41,220 bases of DNA from Mesorhizobium plurifarium (GCA_000824785.1 CCNB01000020.1:18528-59747); one strand, 5' to 3'. Shown: positions 20,919 through 28,773, numbered from the stretch's first letter. Translations and numbers: made by a program. Notes: a model not told the origin generated them from the sequence alone.

Positions 20919-22243
20919 TGTCCGCCCCCGAAAAAGGCGCGGCCCAGGCCCCCGCCGGCAAGGGCATCGACGTCATCACCTTCGGCTGCCGCCTCAACAC
21001 CTATGAGTCGGAGGTGATGCGCCGAGAGGCCGAAAGCGCCGGCCTCGGCGCGCTCCAGGGCGGCGCCGTCATCTTCAATACCTGCGCCGTTACAGCCGAA
21101 GCCGTGCGCCAGGCCAAGCAGGCGATCCGCAAGACGCGCCGCGAGAACCCTGAAGCCCGCATCATCGTCACCGGCTGTGCGGCGCAGACCGAGCCGCAGA
21201 ATTTCGCAGCCATGGACGAGGTGGATCTCGTGCTCGGCAATGAGGAGAAGCTCAAGGCGAACTCCTATCGCGCTTTGCCCGATTTCGGCGTCAACGACAC
21301 CGAGAAGGCGCGCGTCAACGACATCTTTTCTGTGCGCGAGACGGCCAGCCACATGGTCGACGCCATCGAGGGCCGGGCGCGCGCCTTCGTGCAGGTGCAG
21401 AATGGCTGCGACCATCGCTGCACCTTCTGCATCATCCCCTATGGCCGCGGCAATTCGCGCTCCGTGCCGATGGGCGCGGTGGTGGAGCAGGTCAAGCGTC
21501 TCGCCGGCAACGGCTATGCCGAGATCGTGCTTTCCGGCGTCGACATGACCAGCTTCGGCGCCGACCTGCCGGGCGCGCCAAAACTGGGAAAGCTGGTGAA
21601 GACGATCCTGCGCCAGGTGCCGGACGTTAAGCGGCTGCGGCTGTCATCGATCGATTCCATCGAGGCCGACGACGACCTGCTTGACGCCATCGCCACCGAA
21701 CCAAGGCTGATGCCGCATCTGCATCTGTCGCTGCAGTCGGGCGACGACATGATCCTGAAGCGCATGAAGCGCCGCCATCTGCGCGACCAGTCGATCCGCT
21801 TCTGCGAGGATGTGCGCAAGCTGCGTCCCGGCGTCGTCTTCGGCGCCGATATCATCGCCGGATTCCCGACCGAGACCGAGGCGATGTTCGAGAATTCGGA
21901 GAAGATCGTCGAGGAATGCGGCTTGACGCACCTGCACGTCTTCCCGTTCTCGCCTCGCGAAGGCACGCCCGCCGCGCGCATGCCGCAGGTCCGCCGAGAG
22001 GTGGTGAAGGCGCGCGCCGCAAGGCTGCGCGCCGCCGGCGAGGCCGCCTATCGCCGTCATTTGTCATCGCTTGCCGGCACGCGGCAGTCGATCTTGATCG
22101 AGCGCGACGGGCTCGGCCGCACCGAAGGCTTCACGCTGGCGGCGATCGACACCGGCGCGCCCGGCGAGATCGTCGAGGCCATCATCACCGGCCATGACGG
22201 CGCCCGACTGATTGCGGCGCCCTTTGCCGCGCAAGCCGCCTGA
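20918..22243 (+). CDS. mtaB: tRNA t6A37 methylthiotransferase MtaB
   Basis: Encodes 441 residues of the MiaB/RimO methylthiotransferase family; MtaB converts t6A37 to ms2t6A37 in tRNAs. The N-terminal cluster ligands are C24 (FGCRLNTYES), C56 (NTCAVTAEA) and C87 (TGCAAQ). The radical-SAM motif is CDHRCTFC (C164, C168, C171), followed by IPYGRGNSRS. SGVDMTSFG and QSGDD are conserved subfamily signals that favour MtaB over MiaB. A C-terminal TRAM-like region ends the protein. The start overlaps the dapF stop by one base. Confidence 0.95.
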   Translation: MSAPEKGAAQAPAGKGIDVITFGCRLNTYESEVMRREAESAGLGALQGGAVIFNTCAVTAEAVRQAKQAIRKTRRENPEARIIVTGCAAQTEPQNFAAMDEVDLVLGNEEKLKANSYRALPDFGVNDTEKARVNDIFSVRETASHMVDAIEGRARAFVQVQNGCDHRCTFCIIPYGRGNSRSVPMGAVVEQVKRLAGNGYAEIVLSGVDMTSFGADLPGAPKLGKLVKTILRQVPDVKRLRLSSIDSIEADDDLLDAIATEPRLMPHLHLSLQSGDDMILKRMKRRHLRDQSIRFCEDVRKLRPGVVFGADIIAGFPTETEAMFENSEKIVEECGLTHLHVFPFSPREGTPAARMPQVRREVVKARAARLRAAGEAAYRRHLSSLAGTRQSILIERDGLGRTEGFTLAAIDTGAPGEIVEAIITGHDGARLIAAPFAAQAA

Positions 22244-22258
22244 GAAACTGCGAGACGC

Positions 22259-24109
22259 ATGGCTGGTTTTTTCAAGAAGATATTTTCGTTCGGCAAGAAA
22301 GAGGTCGTCGAGGAGCGCGTCGACGAAACGGCCCCGCTGCCGCCGATCAAATGGGATCAGCTCGACGCGCTGAAGCCGGAGGCCGAGCAGGCTCCCCACC
22401 CTCCCCTCGATGGGGAGGGTCGCCACGAAGTGGCGGGGCGGGGTGACAGCGCCGCCGCTGGCGCCAGTCACCCCCACCCCCGAGCTGCGCTCGGGACCTC
22501 CCCCATCGAGGGGGAGATAGAACCGGCACCTCAACCAGCCCCCTCCCATCAGCCTGCCCCTGAAGAGCCGCAACCCGAGCCTGCTCCGACCGTTCCACCG
22601 ACGCCTGAGCCGACCGTTCCGCCTGAGCCGGAACCGCTGCCCGGCCCCAAGCCGGAAGAGGAACCGCAACCGGCTCCGGAGACGCCCGAACCGCCCTCAC
22701 CGGAAGAAGTGCCGGTACCCCCCGCAGAGCCCGAGCCCACCCCAGGCCCGGCGCCCGAACCCACACCGCAGGAGGTGCCCGTACCTGCGCCGGCTCAGCC
22801 GGATATCGAGCCTTCGCGTCCGGAACCGCAACCTGAGCCGACGCCGGTCGAGGTGCCGACGCCGCCCAGCGAGATTCCGGCCGAGACGCCTGCGCCCGAA
22901 ATCCCGCCTGCGGAAGCCTTGCCTCCCCTTCGCCAGCCTGCGCCCGTCGAGCCGCAGCCGATCCATGCCGAGATCGCGCCAGAGCCTGAAGCCGCGCGGA
23001 CGCCCCACCCTCCGCTCGATGGGGAGCGCCGCCACGACGTGGCGGGGCGGGGTGACGGCGCCGAGGTAGAGCCGGCGCTCGTTCCAACATTACAACCCGC
23101 TCCCGAGCCAAAACCCGCCGCCGGCAAGGTGACGGTCTCGAGAAAGGTCGAGCAGAAGGCCGAGCCGGTGAAAGCGCCGGAGCCGGCGCCGCGGCGTTCC
23201 TGGTTCCAGCGCATGCGCGAAGGGCTGGCCCGCTCGTCGCGCGAGCTCACCGGCAACATTGCCGGCGTCTTCACCAAGCGAAAGCTGGACGAGGACACGC
23301 TGCAGGATCTGGAGGACGTGCTGATCCGCGCCGATCTTGGCGTGGAGACGGCGCTCCGCGTCACCGACTCGCTCGCTTCCAGCCGTTATGGCCGCGACGT
23401 CTCCGATTCCGAGGTCCGCGCCGTGATGGCGGCGGAGGTGGAGAAGGTGCTGACGCCGGTGGCAAAACCGCTCGAGCTCGACCTCAGCCACAAGCCGCAT
23501 GTCATCCTGGTCGTCGGCGTCAACGGCACCGGCAAGACCACGACCATCGGCAAGCTCGCCGCCAAGCTGACCGACGGCGGCCTCAAGGTGATGTTGGCCG
23601 CCGGCGACACCTTCCGCGCCGCCGCGATCGAGCAGCTGAAGATCTGGGGCGAGCGCACGAAATCGCCCGTCATCGCCACCAAGCTCGGCGCCGATGCGGC
23701 GGGCCTTGCCTATGACGCCTTCGAAAAGGCGAAGGAGGCCGGCTCCGACGTGCTGATCATCGATACGGCCGGGCGCCTGCAGAACAAGACCGAGCTTATG
23801 GCCGAGCTGGAAAAGATCGTGCGCGTGCTGGGCAAGCTCGATCCGGAAGCGCCGCACACCGTGCTGCAGACGGTCGACGCCACCACGGGCCAGAATGCGC
23901 TGAACCAGGTGGAGATCTTCCGCAACGTCGCCGGCGTCAACGGACTGGTGATGACCAAGCTGGACGGCACGGCGCGCGGCGGTATTCTGGTGGCGATCGC
24001 CGCCAAGCACAGGTTGCCGGTCTATTTCATCGGCGTCGGCGAGCAGGTCGACGACCTCGAACCATTTTCCGCCAGCGAATTCGCCCGGGCGATCGCCGGC
24101 GTGGCTTGA
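22259..24109 (+). CDS. ftsY: SRP receptor FtsY, with palindrome-derived insertions
   Basis: Encodes 616 residues. The C-terminal NG domain (from about residue 310) is the SRP-receptor GTPase: P-loop GVNGTGKTTT near 420, DTAGRLQNKTEL near 500, TKLDGTARGG near 565, and the closing GVGEQVDDLEPF. The N terminus (MAGFFKKIFSFGKK) is a basic-hydrophobic membrane-targeting helix. Between lies a long Pro/Glu-rich acidic A region of about 250 residues. Residues 46-86 and about 249-266 of it are encoded by palindromic repeat elements, giving HPPLDGE-type peptides twice in the same frame. FtsY docks SRP-ribosome complexes at the membrane; its partner ffh is in the same window. Confidence 0.97.
   Translation: MAGFFKKIFSFGKKEVVEERVDETAPLPPIKWDQLDALKPEAEQAPHPPLDGEGRHEVAGRGDSAAAGASHPHPRAALGTSPIEGEIEPAPQPAPSHQPAPEEPQPEPAPTVPPTPEPTVPPEPEPLPGPKPEEEPQPAPETPEPPSPEEVPVPPAEPEPTPGPAPEPTPQEVPVPAPAQPDIEPSRPEPQPEPTPVEVPTPPSEIPAETPAPEIPPAEALPPLRQPAPVEPQPIHAEIAPEPEAARTPHPPLDGERRHDVAGRGDGAEVEPALVPTLQPAPEPKPAAGKVTVSRKVEQKAEPVKAPEPAPRRSWFQRMREGLARSSRELTGNIAGVFTKRKLDEDTLQDLEDVLIRADLGVETALRVTDSLASSRYGRDVSDSEVRAVMAAEVEKVLTPVAKPLELDLSHKPHVILVVGVNGTGKTTTIGKLAAKLTDGGLKVMLAAGDTFRAAAIEQLKIWGERTKSPVIATKLGADAAGLAYDAFEKAKEAGSDVLIIDTAGRLQNKTELMAELEKIVRVLGKLDPEAPHTVLQTVDATTGQNALNQVEIFRNVAGVNGLVMTKLDGTARGGILVAIAAKHRLPVYFIGVGEQVDDLEPFSASEFARAIAGVA
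22394..22516. repeat. Palindromic element inside ftsY, full copy
   Basis: A 123-base element (exactly 41 codons). The left half runs from ccccaccc to gggtgac (22394-22447). The inverted right half runs from gtcaccccc to gggggag (22467-22516), sharing ctcgatggggag-type ends and a small internal hairpin (gagctgcgctc). It contributes HPPLDGEGRHEVAGRGD and more to FtsY without breaking the frame. Confidence 0.8.
23003..23056. repeat. Palindromic element inside ftsY, half copy
   Basis: A 54-base second copy of the left half of the element at 22394. It is read in the same frame and encodes HPPLDGERRHDVAGRGD, 15 of 17 residues identical to the first copy. The right half is missing. Confidence 0.8.
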
Positions 24110-24172
24110 ACAAGGGCGTGATCTTGGAAGGCCGCCTGCTTTTCGGCCAGATCATGCGCAAGAAGGACTTTT

Positions 24173-24829
24173 ATGAACATCCTCGAACGCGACCCGTCCG
24201 ATCCACGCCGCAAGCCGATGAATCCCGGCCTGAAGTTCCTGCTCGAGCTGGGACCGGGCCTGGTGTTCTTCTTCACCACCATTCGTGGCGAGTGGCTGGC
24301 CGAGAAATTTCCCATCCTCACCCATCTTGGCGAGCCGATCCTGATCGCCACCGCCTTCTTCATGGTCGCGACCGCACTTTCGCTGAGCGCCTCCTGGGCG
24401 CTGACGCGCAGCCTGCCGCTGATGCCGCTGGTCTCGGCCATCGTCGTCTTCGTCTTCGGCGCGCTGGCGCTTTACCTGCAGGACAAGACCTTCGCCTTCA
24501 TGAAGCCGACCATCATCAACTCGCTGTTCGGCGTCACGCTTCTCGGCGGGCTACTGTTCGGCCGGTCGCTGCTCGGCTACGTCTTCGATTCCGCCTTCCA
24601 GCTCGATGCCGAGGGCTGGCGCAAGCTGACCTTCCGCTGGGGCCTGTTCTTCCTGTTCCTGGCCGTGCTCAACGAGGTGGTGTGGCGCAACTTTTCCGAG
24701 GCGACCTGGCTTTATTTCAAGGTCTGGGGCACGATCCCGATCACCTTGCTGTTCACCTTCAGCCAGATGCCGCTGATCATGCGCCACTCGCTGGAGGAGA
24801 AAGCCAAGGAAGAGAAGGCGGGGAATTAA
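24173..24829 (+). CDS. yciB: YciB/IspZ septation-type inner membrane protein
   Basis: Encodes 218 residues of the YciB (intracellular septation protein A) family, with about five transmembrane helices (KFLLELGPGLVFFFT; ILIATAFFMVATALSLSA; LPLMPLVSAIVVFVFG; SLFGVTLLGGLLFG; LTFRWGLFFLFLAVLNEVVW; IPITLLFTFSQMPLIM). KPTIIN and LNEVVWRNFS are family signatures. Relatives affect envelope integrity and division; the biochemical activity is unknown. The upstream aagaagga site supports this ATG. It follows ftsY by 63 bases. Confidence 0.93.
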   Translation: MNILERDPSDPRRKPMNPGLKFLLELGPGLVFFFTTIRGEWLAEKFPILTHLGEPILIATAFFMVATALSLSASWALTRSLPLMPLVSAIVVFVFGALALYLQDKTFAFMKPTIINSLFGVTLLGGLLFGRSLLGYVFDSAFQLDAEGWRKLTFRWGLFFLFLAVLNEVVWRNFSEATWLYFKVWGTIPITLLFTFSQMPLIMRHSLEEKAKEEKAGN

Positions 24830-24848
24830 GCGCAGGACGGGGGGCGGT

Positions 24849-25469
24849 ATGGAATTCCTGACCACGCATGCCGAGCTGAGGACGATCTACAAGACGCCCC
24901 GGCCGACCGACGGCTCCATCCGCAAGGAACTGAAAGCCCTCGACGGCCATTGCCGTTCCTTCATCGGCAAGAGCCCCTTCGTGCTGATTGGTTCCTCCGA
25001 CGGCGCCGGCAATGCCGACGTGACGCCCAAGGGCGACAAGCCCGGCTTCACCGCCATCCTCGATAACTCGACCATCGCCATTCCCGACCGGCCCGGCAAC
25101 AACCGGCTGGACACGCTGGAAAACATCATCCGCAACCCGTCGGTCGGGCTGCTCTTCCTCATCCCCGGCATGAACGAGACGCTGCGCGTCAATGGCGACG
25201 CCCGCATCACCGTCGATCCCGCCTTGCGCGAACGCCTGGCCGTCGACGGCAAGGAGCCGCAGAGCGTGATCGTGGTGACGGTCAAGGCCGCCTATATGCA
25301 TTGCGCCAAGGCCTTCATGCGCTCCGACCTCTGGAAACCGGAGACCTGGTACGACCGCGCGACCTTGCCGACGCTCGGCCAGATCATCCGCGACCAGCTG
25401 GCGCTGAGCGAAAGCGCCGGCGAGATCGACCGCGAGCTGGACGACGATTACCGGCAGACCATGTGGTAG
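24849..25469 (+). CDS. PPOX-type FMN-binding flavoprotein
   Basis: Encodes 206 residues of the pyridoxamine-5-phosphate-oxidase-like FMN split-barrel fold. Recognisable parts are SFIGKSPFVLIGSSDGAGNADVTPKGDKPGF, then AIPDRPGNNRLDTLENIIRNPSVGLLFLIPG and ETLRVNGDARIT, matching the MSMEG_1061-type group. The substrate is unknown; such proteins bind FMN or F420 and act as oxidoreductases. The gene starts 19 bases after yciB and 36 bases precede the next flavoprotein gene, suggesting a small co-transcribed pair. Confidence 0.88.
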   Translation: MEFLTTHAELRTIYKTPRPTDGSIRKELKALDGHCRSFIGKSPFVLIGSSDGAGNADVTPKGDKPGFTAILDNSTIAIPDRPGNNRLDTLENIIRNPSVGLLFLIPGMNETLRVNGDARITVDPALRERLAVDGKEPQSVIVVTVKAAYMHCAKAFMRSDLWKPETWYDRATLPTLGQIIRDQLALSESAGEIDRELDDDYRQTMW

Positions 25470-25505
25470 GCTTCGCGGACGACTCACTCCTCGTCCGGTT
25501 CTCCC

Positions 25506-26036
25506 TTGATCGACATCATCGCCATATCGGGCAGCCTGCGCGCCGCCTCGACCAATTCGGCCCTCGTTGCCGCCTTGGCCGCCAACGCGCCCGCGGACTG
25601 CCATGTCCAGGTCTATGACGGCCTCGGCCGGCTGCCGATCTTCAACCCCGACGATGAGGGCGACCGCACGCCGCCCGAGGCGGCACGCCTGATCGAGATG
25701 ATTACCCGCGCCGACGGCGTCATCGTCTCCTGCCCGGAATACGCGCATGGCGTGCCCGGCGGCATGAAGAACGCGCTCGACTGGCTGGTCTCGCGCGACG
25801 CCGCCGTCGGCAAGCCGGCGATGCTGGTGCATGCCTCGCCGCGCTCGCTCTATGCGCGGGCCGCCTTGGCCGAGATCATGCGGACGATGTCGTTCGCGAT
25901 GTATGAGGGGGCGCTGGAGATCGCGCTGCTGGGCAAGAAGCCGGCGGAGATGGAGATGATCCTGGTGGAGGATGCCAACCGGAAGGCGATGCGGGAGTCG
26001 GTGCGGGGTTTTGTGGCGTTCATACGCGGGCGATGA
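25506..26036 (+). CDS. NADPH-dependent FMN reductase family protein
   Basis: Encodes 176 residues with a flavodoxin-like fold. AISGSLRAASTNSALVAAL is the FMN phosphate loop, and SCPEYAHGVPGGMKNALDWLVS is the isoalloxazine-contact segment typical of NAD(P)H-dependent FMN/azo/chromate reductases. The start is TTG at 25506, which begins the first beta strand at once; no ATG fits. The gene may supply reduced flavin to, or work beside, the upstream split-barrel protein. A repeat element begins 12 bases after its stop. Confidence 0.88.
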   Translation: MIDIIAISGSLRAASTNSALVAALAANAPADCHVQVYDGLGRLPIFNPDDEGDRTPPEAARLIEMITRADGVIVSCPEYAHGVPGGMKNALDWLVSRDAAVGKPAMLVHASPRSLYARAALAEIMRTMSFAMYEGALEIALLGKKPAEMEMILVEDANRKAMRESVRGFVAFIRGR

Positions 26037-26047
26037 GCGGTCTTCCC

Positions 26048-26188
26048 TTCTCCCCTTGTGTGAGAAGGTGGATCGGCGCGTAGCGCCGAGACGGATGAGG
26101 GGTGTTCCAGCGAAGTGAGACGTCGGCTTTCCCTGGAGCACCCCTCATCCGTCCGAGCTTCGCTCGGCCACCTTCCCCCAAGGGGGAG
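26048..26188. repeat. Palindromic intergenic element, full copy
   Basis: A 141-base element. The inner arms of 20 bases (26091-26110 and 26133-26152) pair with one mismatch around a 22-base loop. The outer ends (ctccccttg near 26050 and caagggggag near 26179) also oppose each other. A left-half copy occurs at 27744-27838. The element separates the flavin reductase gene from the asd leader. Confidence 0.8.
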
Positions 26189-26258
26189 CCTAGCGGCGCT
26201 GCCGATTGACTCTTTCCGCAAACCGCGTAAAAGCCCGCGTCGAACGGGATCATCCTCG

Positions 26259-26390
26259 ATGCGCGGCCTTTTGATGGCTTTTCTTGCATTCGATGCCCCC
26301 GGCCGCGATGCACAACATCGAGCCGGGCGCTTCGGCGCGTCCGTCCGTTCCAGCAAAACTACGGCCAAAACCACCACCAAAACGGTGTGA
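26259..26390 (+). CDS. Putative Thr/Lys-rich leader peptide of asd
   Basis: A 43-codon frame starting ATG at 26259 (alternative in-frame ATG at 26274) and ending TGA at 26388-26390. Its last 11 sense codons (26355-26387) read KTTAKTTTKTV: six Thr and three Lys. It lies about 48 bases after a possible -35 box (ttgact, 26206-26211; the -10 is poor) and 107 bases before asd. Asd makes aspartate semialdehyde, the precursor of threonine, lysine and methionine, so runs of Thr and Lys codons are what an attenuation leader for this pathway would need. A hairpin (GGCCAA 26363-26368 with TTGGCC 26396-26401) overlaps the Thr/Lys codons. The Shine-Dalgarno is weak (gggat). No experimental or comparative support is available here. 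Confidence 0.5.
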   Translation: MRGLLMAFLAFDAPGRDAQHRAGRFGASVRSSKTTAKTTTKTV

Positions 26391-26435
26391 TTCCCTTGGC
26401 CTAACCACCCTCTCCCGGGTCCGGCCCGGGGGACG

Positions 26436-26464
26436 AAACCCGCAACAGGCCGGCGGGTTTTCTC
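26436..26464 (+). terminator. Intrinsic terminator in asd leader (candidate attenuator)
   Basis: A perfect 8-bp stem (aaacccgc 26436-26443 with gcgggttt 26453-26460) and a nine-base loop, ending in four T (26458-26461). It lies only 34 bases before the asd start and 45 bases after the leader-peptide stop. Read-through would be required for asd expression from the upstream promoter. A second GC hairpin (CCCGGG 26414-26419 with 26425-26430) lies between. Confidence 0.6.
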
Positions 26465-26497
26465 CAACAACCAAGCGGAGAGGGACAGGAGATATCG

Positions 26498-27532
26498 ATG
26501 AGTTTCAAGGTTGCGGTAGTCGGCGCCACGGGCAATGTGGGCCGCGAAATGCTCAACATTCTGGACGAGCGCGGCTTCCCGGTGAGCGAGGTCGTGGCGC
26601 TGGCCTCGCGGCGCAGCCAGGGCACGGAAGTGTCCTTCGGCGACCGCACGCTGAAGGTCAAGGCGCTCGACACCTACGACTTTTCCGACACCGACCTCTG
26701 CGTCATGTCGGCCGGCGGCAACGTCTCCAAGGAATGGTCGCCCAAGATCGGCAAGCAAGGCTGCGTCGTCATCGATAATTCGTCGGCCTTCCGCTACGAT
26801 CCGGATGTGCCGTTGATCGTGCCGGAAGTGAATCCGGACGCGGTCTCGCTGTTTACGCGCAAGAACATCATCGCCAACCCGAACTGCTCGACCGCGCAGC
26901 TGGTCGTGGCGCTGAAGCCACTGCATGACGCCGCCACCATCAAGCGCGTCGTCGTCGCCACCTACCAGTCGGTCTCGGGCGCCGGCAAGGAAGGCATGGA
27001 CGAGCTCTTCACCCAGACCCGCGCGGTGTTCGTCGCTGACCAGGTCGACGTCAAGAAGTTCACCAAGCGCATCGCCTTCAACGTCATCCCGCATATCGAC
27101 GTCTTCCTCGACGACGGCTTCACCAAGGAAGAATGGAAGATGGTGGCCGAGACCAAGAAGATGCTCGATCCCAAGATCAAGCTGACGGCGACCTGCGTGC
27201 GCGTGCCGGTGTTCATCGGCCATTCGGAAGCGGTCAACATTGAGTTTGAGAAGCCGATCACGGCGGACGAGGCGCGCGAAATCCTGCGCGAGGCGCCCGG
27301 ATGTCAGGTGCTCGATAAGCGCGAGAACGGCGGCTACATCACGCCGCTGGAATCGGCCGGCGAGGACGCTACCTTCATATCGCGCATCCGCGAGGATTCG
27401 ACCGTCGACAACGGCCTGTCGATGTGGGTCGTCTCCGACAATCTGCGCAAGGGCGCGGCGCTCAACGCCGTGCAGATCGCCGAGCTCCTGGTCGAGCGCG
27501 GCCTGATCCAGCCGAAGAAGAAGGCGGCTTAA
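26498..27532 (+). CDS. asd: Aspartate-semialdehyde dehydrogenase
   Basis: Encodes 344 residues that reduce beta-aspartyl phosphate to aspartate semialdehyde with NADPH. The NADP motif is VVGATGNVGREML (8-20), the catalytic Cys130 is in ANPNCSTAQL, and the substrate region is CVRVPVFIGHSEAVNIEFE with its conserved His. The ending NGLSMWVVSDNLRKGAALNAVQIAELL is typical. The ribosome binding site aggaga lies about seven bases before ATG. With dapF in the same window it serves lysine and cell-wall synthesis. A leader peptide and terminator lie directly upstream. Confidence 0.98.
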   Translation: MSFKVAVVGATGNVGREMLNILDERGFPVSEVVALASRRSQGTEVSFGDRTLKVKALDTYDFSDTDLCVMSAGGNVSKEWSPKIGKQGCVVIDNSSAFRYDPDVPLIVPEVNPDAVSLFTRKNIIANPNCSTAQLVVALKPLHDAATIKRVVVATYQSVSGAGKEGMDELFTQTRAVFVADQVDVKKFTKRIAFNVIPHIDVFLDDGFTKEEWKMVAETKKMLDPKIKLTATCVRVPVFIGHSEAVNIEFEKPITADEAREILREAPGCQVLDKRENGGYITPLESAGEDATFISRIREDSTVDNGLSMWVVSDNLRKGAALNAVQIAELLVERGLIQPKKKAA

Positions 27533-27534
27533 TC

Positions 27535-27730
27535 TCGCTCACGGGCTGTTTCCGCCGCTGCCGCGGCGGGCCCTCCGCGGGGGCGCCGGACGACCGGCGG
27601 CCCGCAGTCGCGGGCTCGGCCTTCGGGCTGTTTGTTTTCGCTCACGGGCTGTTCCGCCGCTGCTGCGGCTGGCCCTCCGCGAGGGCGCCGGACGACCGGC
27701 GGCCCGCAGTGGCGGGCTCGGCCTTCGGCC
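27535..27730. repeat. Two tandem ~95-bp GC-rich repeats
   Basis: Two direct copies begin tcgctcacgggctgtt at 27535 and 27638, a period of 103 bases, and run through ccggacgaccggcggcccgc to ctcggccttcgg. They differ at only a few positions. Each is itself rich in short palindromes. They start three bases after the asd stop codon. Confidence 0.85.
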
Positions 27731-27743
27731 GGGACGCCTCTTC

Positions 27744-27838
27744 CTTCTCCCCTTGTGGGAGTAGGTGGATCGGCGCGCAGCGCCGAGACGGATGAGGGGT
27801 GCTCCAGCGGAGTGAGACGCTGGCAATCCCTTGAGCAC
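27744..27838. repeat. Truncated copy of the 26048 palindromic element
   Basis: The left half (cttctccccttgtg to the ctccagcg loop) matches 26048-26140 closely, including the ggatcggcgcg-agcgccgagacgg block. The right half is absent; the copy breaks off at ttgagcac, 26 bases before the next gene. Confidence 0.75.
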
Positions 27839-27863
27839 TGCCGTTTCAGGTTGAGTGTATTTC

Positions 27864-28322
27864 ATGATCGGCGTTCAGCCTGCTGATGTCGTCCTGCGCC
27901 AAGCCACTGGCCCGGACGCCGCCGCCATCGCCAAGCTCCTGCGCGCCTCACTCAGCGCCTTCGACTGGATGCCAGTCCTGCATACGCCGGAGGAAGATCT
28001 CTTCTTCATCCGTGACATCCTGCTGCCCAATCAGCAAGTGACGGTTGTCGTCGCCGGCGAATCCATCATCGGCTTCATTGCCGTCAACGGCGATTGGGTC
28101 GAGCAGCTCTATCTCGATCCTGCCTGGACAGGGCAAGGCATCGGCAGCCGGCTGCTTGCCGAGGCCACCGCCGGCATGCGATCGATCAAGCTCCGTTGCT
28201 TCCAGGCGAATACTGGCGCACAGCGCTTCTACGAACGCCACGGTTTTCGTGCCGAAGCCTTCGGCGACGGATCGGTCAATGAGGAAAGCCTGCCGGATAT
28301 TCTCTATGTGCTCAGGCGCTGA
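27864..28322 (+). CDS. GNAT family N-acetyltransferase
   Basis: Encodes 152 residues. The acetyl-CoA loop is VEQLYLDPAWTGQGIGSRLLAEA, and the ending LRCFQANTGAQRFYERHGFRAEAFG is the classic GNAT tail. The ATG at 27864 is preferred; a GTG three codons upstream is possible, and neither has a strong ribosome binding site. The 5-prime region directly abuts a truncated repeat, so its promoter may have been altered by insertion. The substrate is unknown. Confidence 0.87.
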   Translation: MIGVQPADVVLRQATGPDAAAIAKLLRASLSAFDWMPVLHTPEEDLFFIRDILLPNQQVTVVVAGESIIGFIAVNGDWVEQLYLDPAWTGQGIGSRLLAEATAGMRSIKLRCFQANTGAQRFYERHGFRAEAFGDGSVNEESLPDILYVLRR

Positions 28323-28338
28323 GCCAAGCCGAAGCAGC

Positions 28339-28770
28339 TCAATCGCGAGACACGGGGTGGCCTTGCCCTGCTGCCCAAATGGCCCTGAAGCGCACCATCA
28401 TTGACTGATATAGGCGTGGTGGGAGGAGGCCGTATTCATAACGGTCGAGTGTGCCTGGTACTGGACGAAGATCATATCCTGGCCACACGAAGCGGTTGCC
28501 CTCATGCAGCATCACCCATGAACGCTCGCCGTCTAGGCCAAGATGGCGTTTGACCGCCGCCGGCAACTCGATTGCAAGCGACGTGTCATTTGGCGGTACA
28601 TGCGTGACAGGCACTACAGTTATGGCTAAGCCTTCGGCTCCTCGATCGATGGCAAGCACTACGACACAAGGGCGATCTTTCCGTCCCTCCTCTTGTCCAG
28701 CTATGTGCTCATGGTGCCACAAATAGGCGTAAGAAATGACTTGGCCGAGCTGTGGCTTGGGAAGCGGCAT
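28339..28770 (-). CDS. PemK/MazF-like toxin
   Basis: Encodes 143 residues similar to PemK-like growth inhibitors: GQVISYAYLWHHEHIAGQEEGRKDRPCVVV resembles the N-terminal beta strands with the RP(C/V)VVV signature of MazF-type endoribonucleases, followed by VVPVTHVPP and LGLDGERSWVMLHEGNRFVW. The family usually cuts mRNA. It starts three bases after the stop of the antitoxin gene on the same strand. The order antitoxin then toxin is the normal one. The pairing of a PemK-like toxin with a Phd/YefM-type antitoxin is a mixed combination. Confidence 0.82.
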   Translation of the reverse strand: MPLPKPQLGQVISYAYLWHHEHIAGQEEGRKDRPCVVVLAIDRGAEGLAITVVPVTHVPPNDTSLAIELPAAVKRHLGLDGERSWVMLHEGNRFVWPGYDLRPVPGTLDRYEYGLLPPRLYQSMMVRFRAIWAAGQGHPVSRD

Positions 28771-28773
28771 ACC

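Noticed and set aside
26195..26497. A lysine or other known metabolite riboswitch before asd
   Set aside because: The leader lacks the multi-helix core of the lysine riboswitch; its notable features are the short frame with Thr/Lys codons and one terminator.
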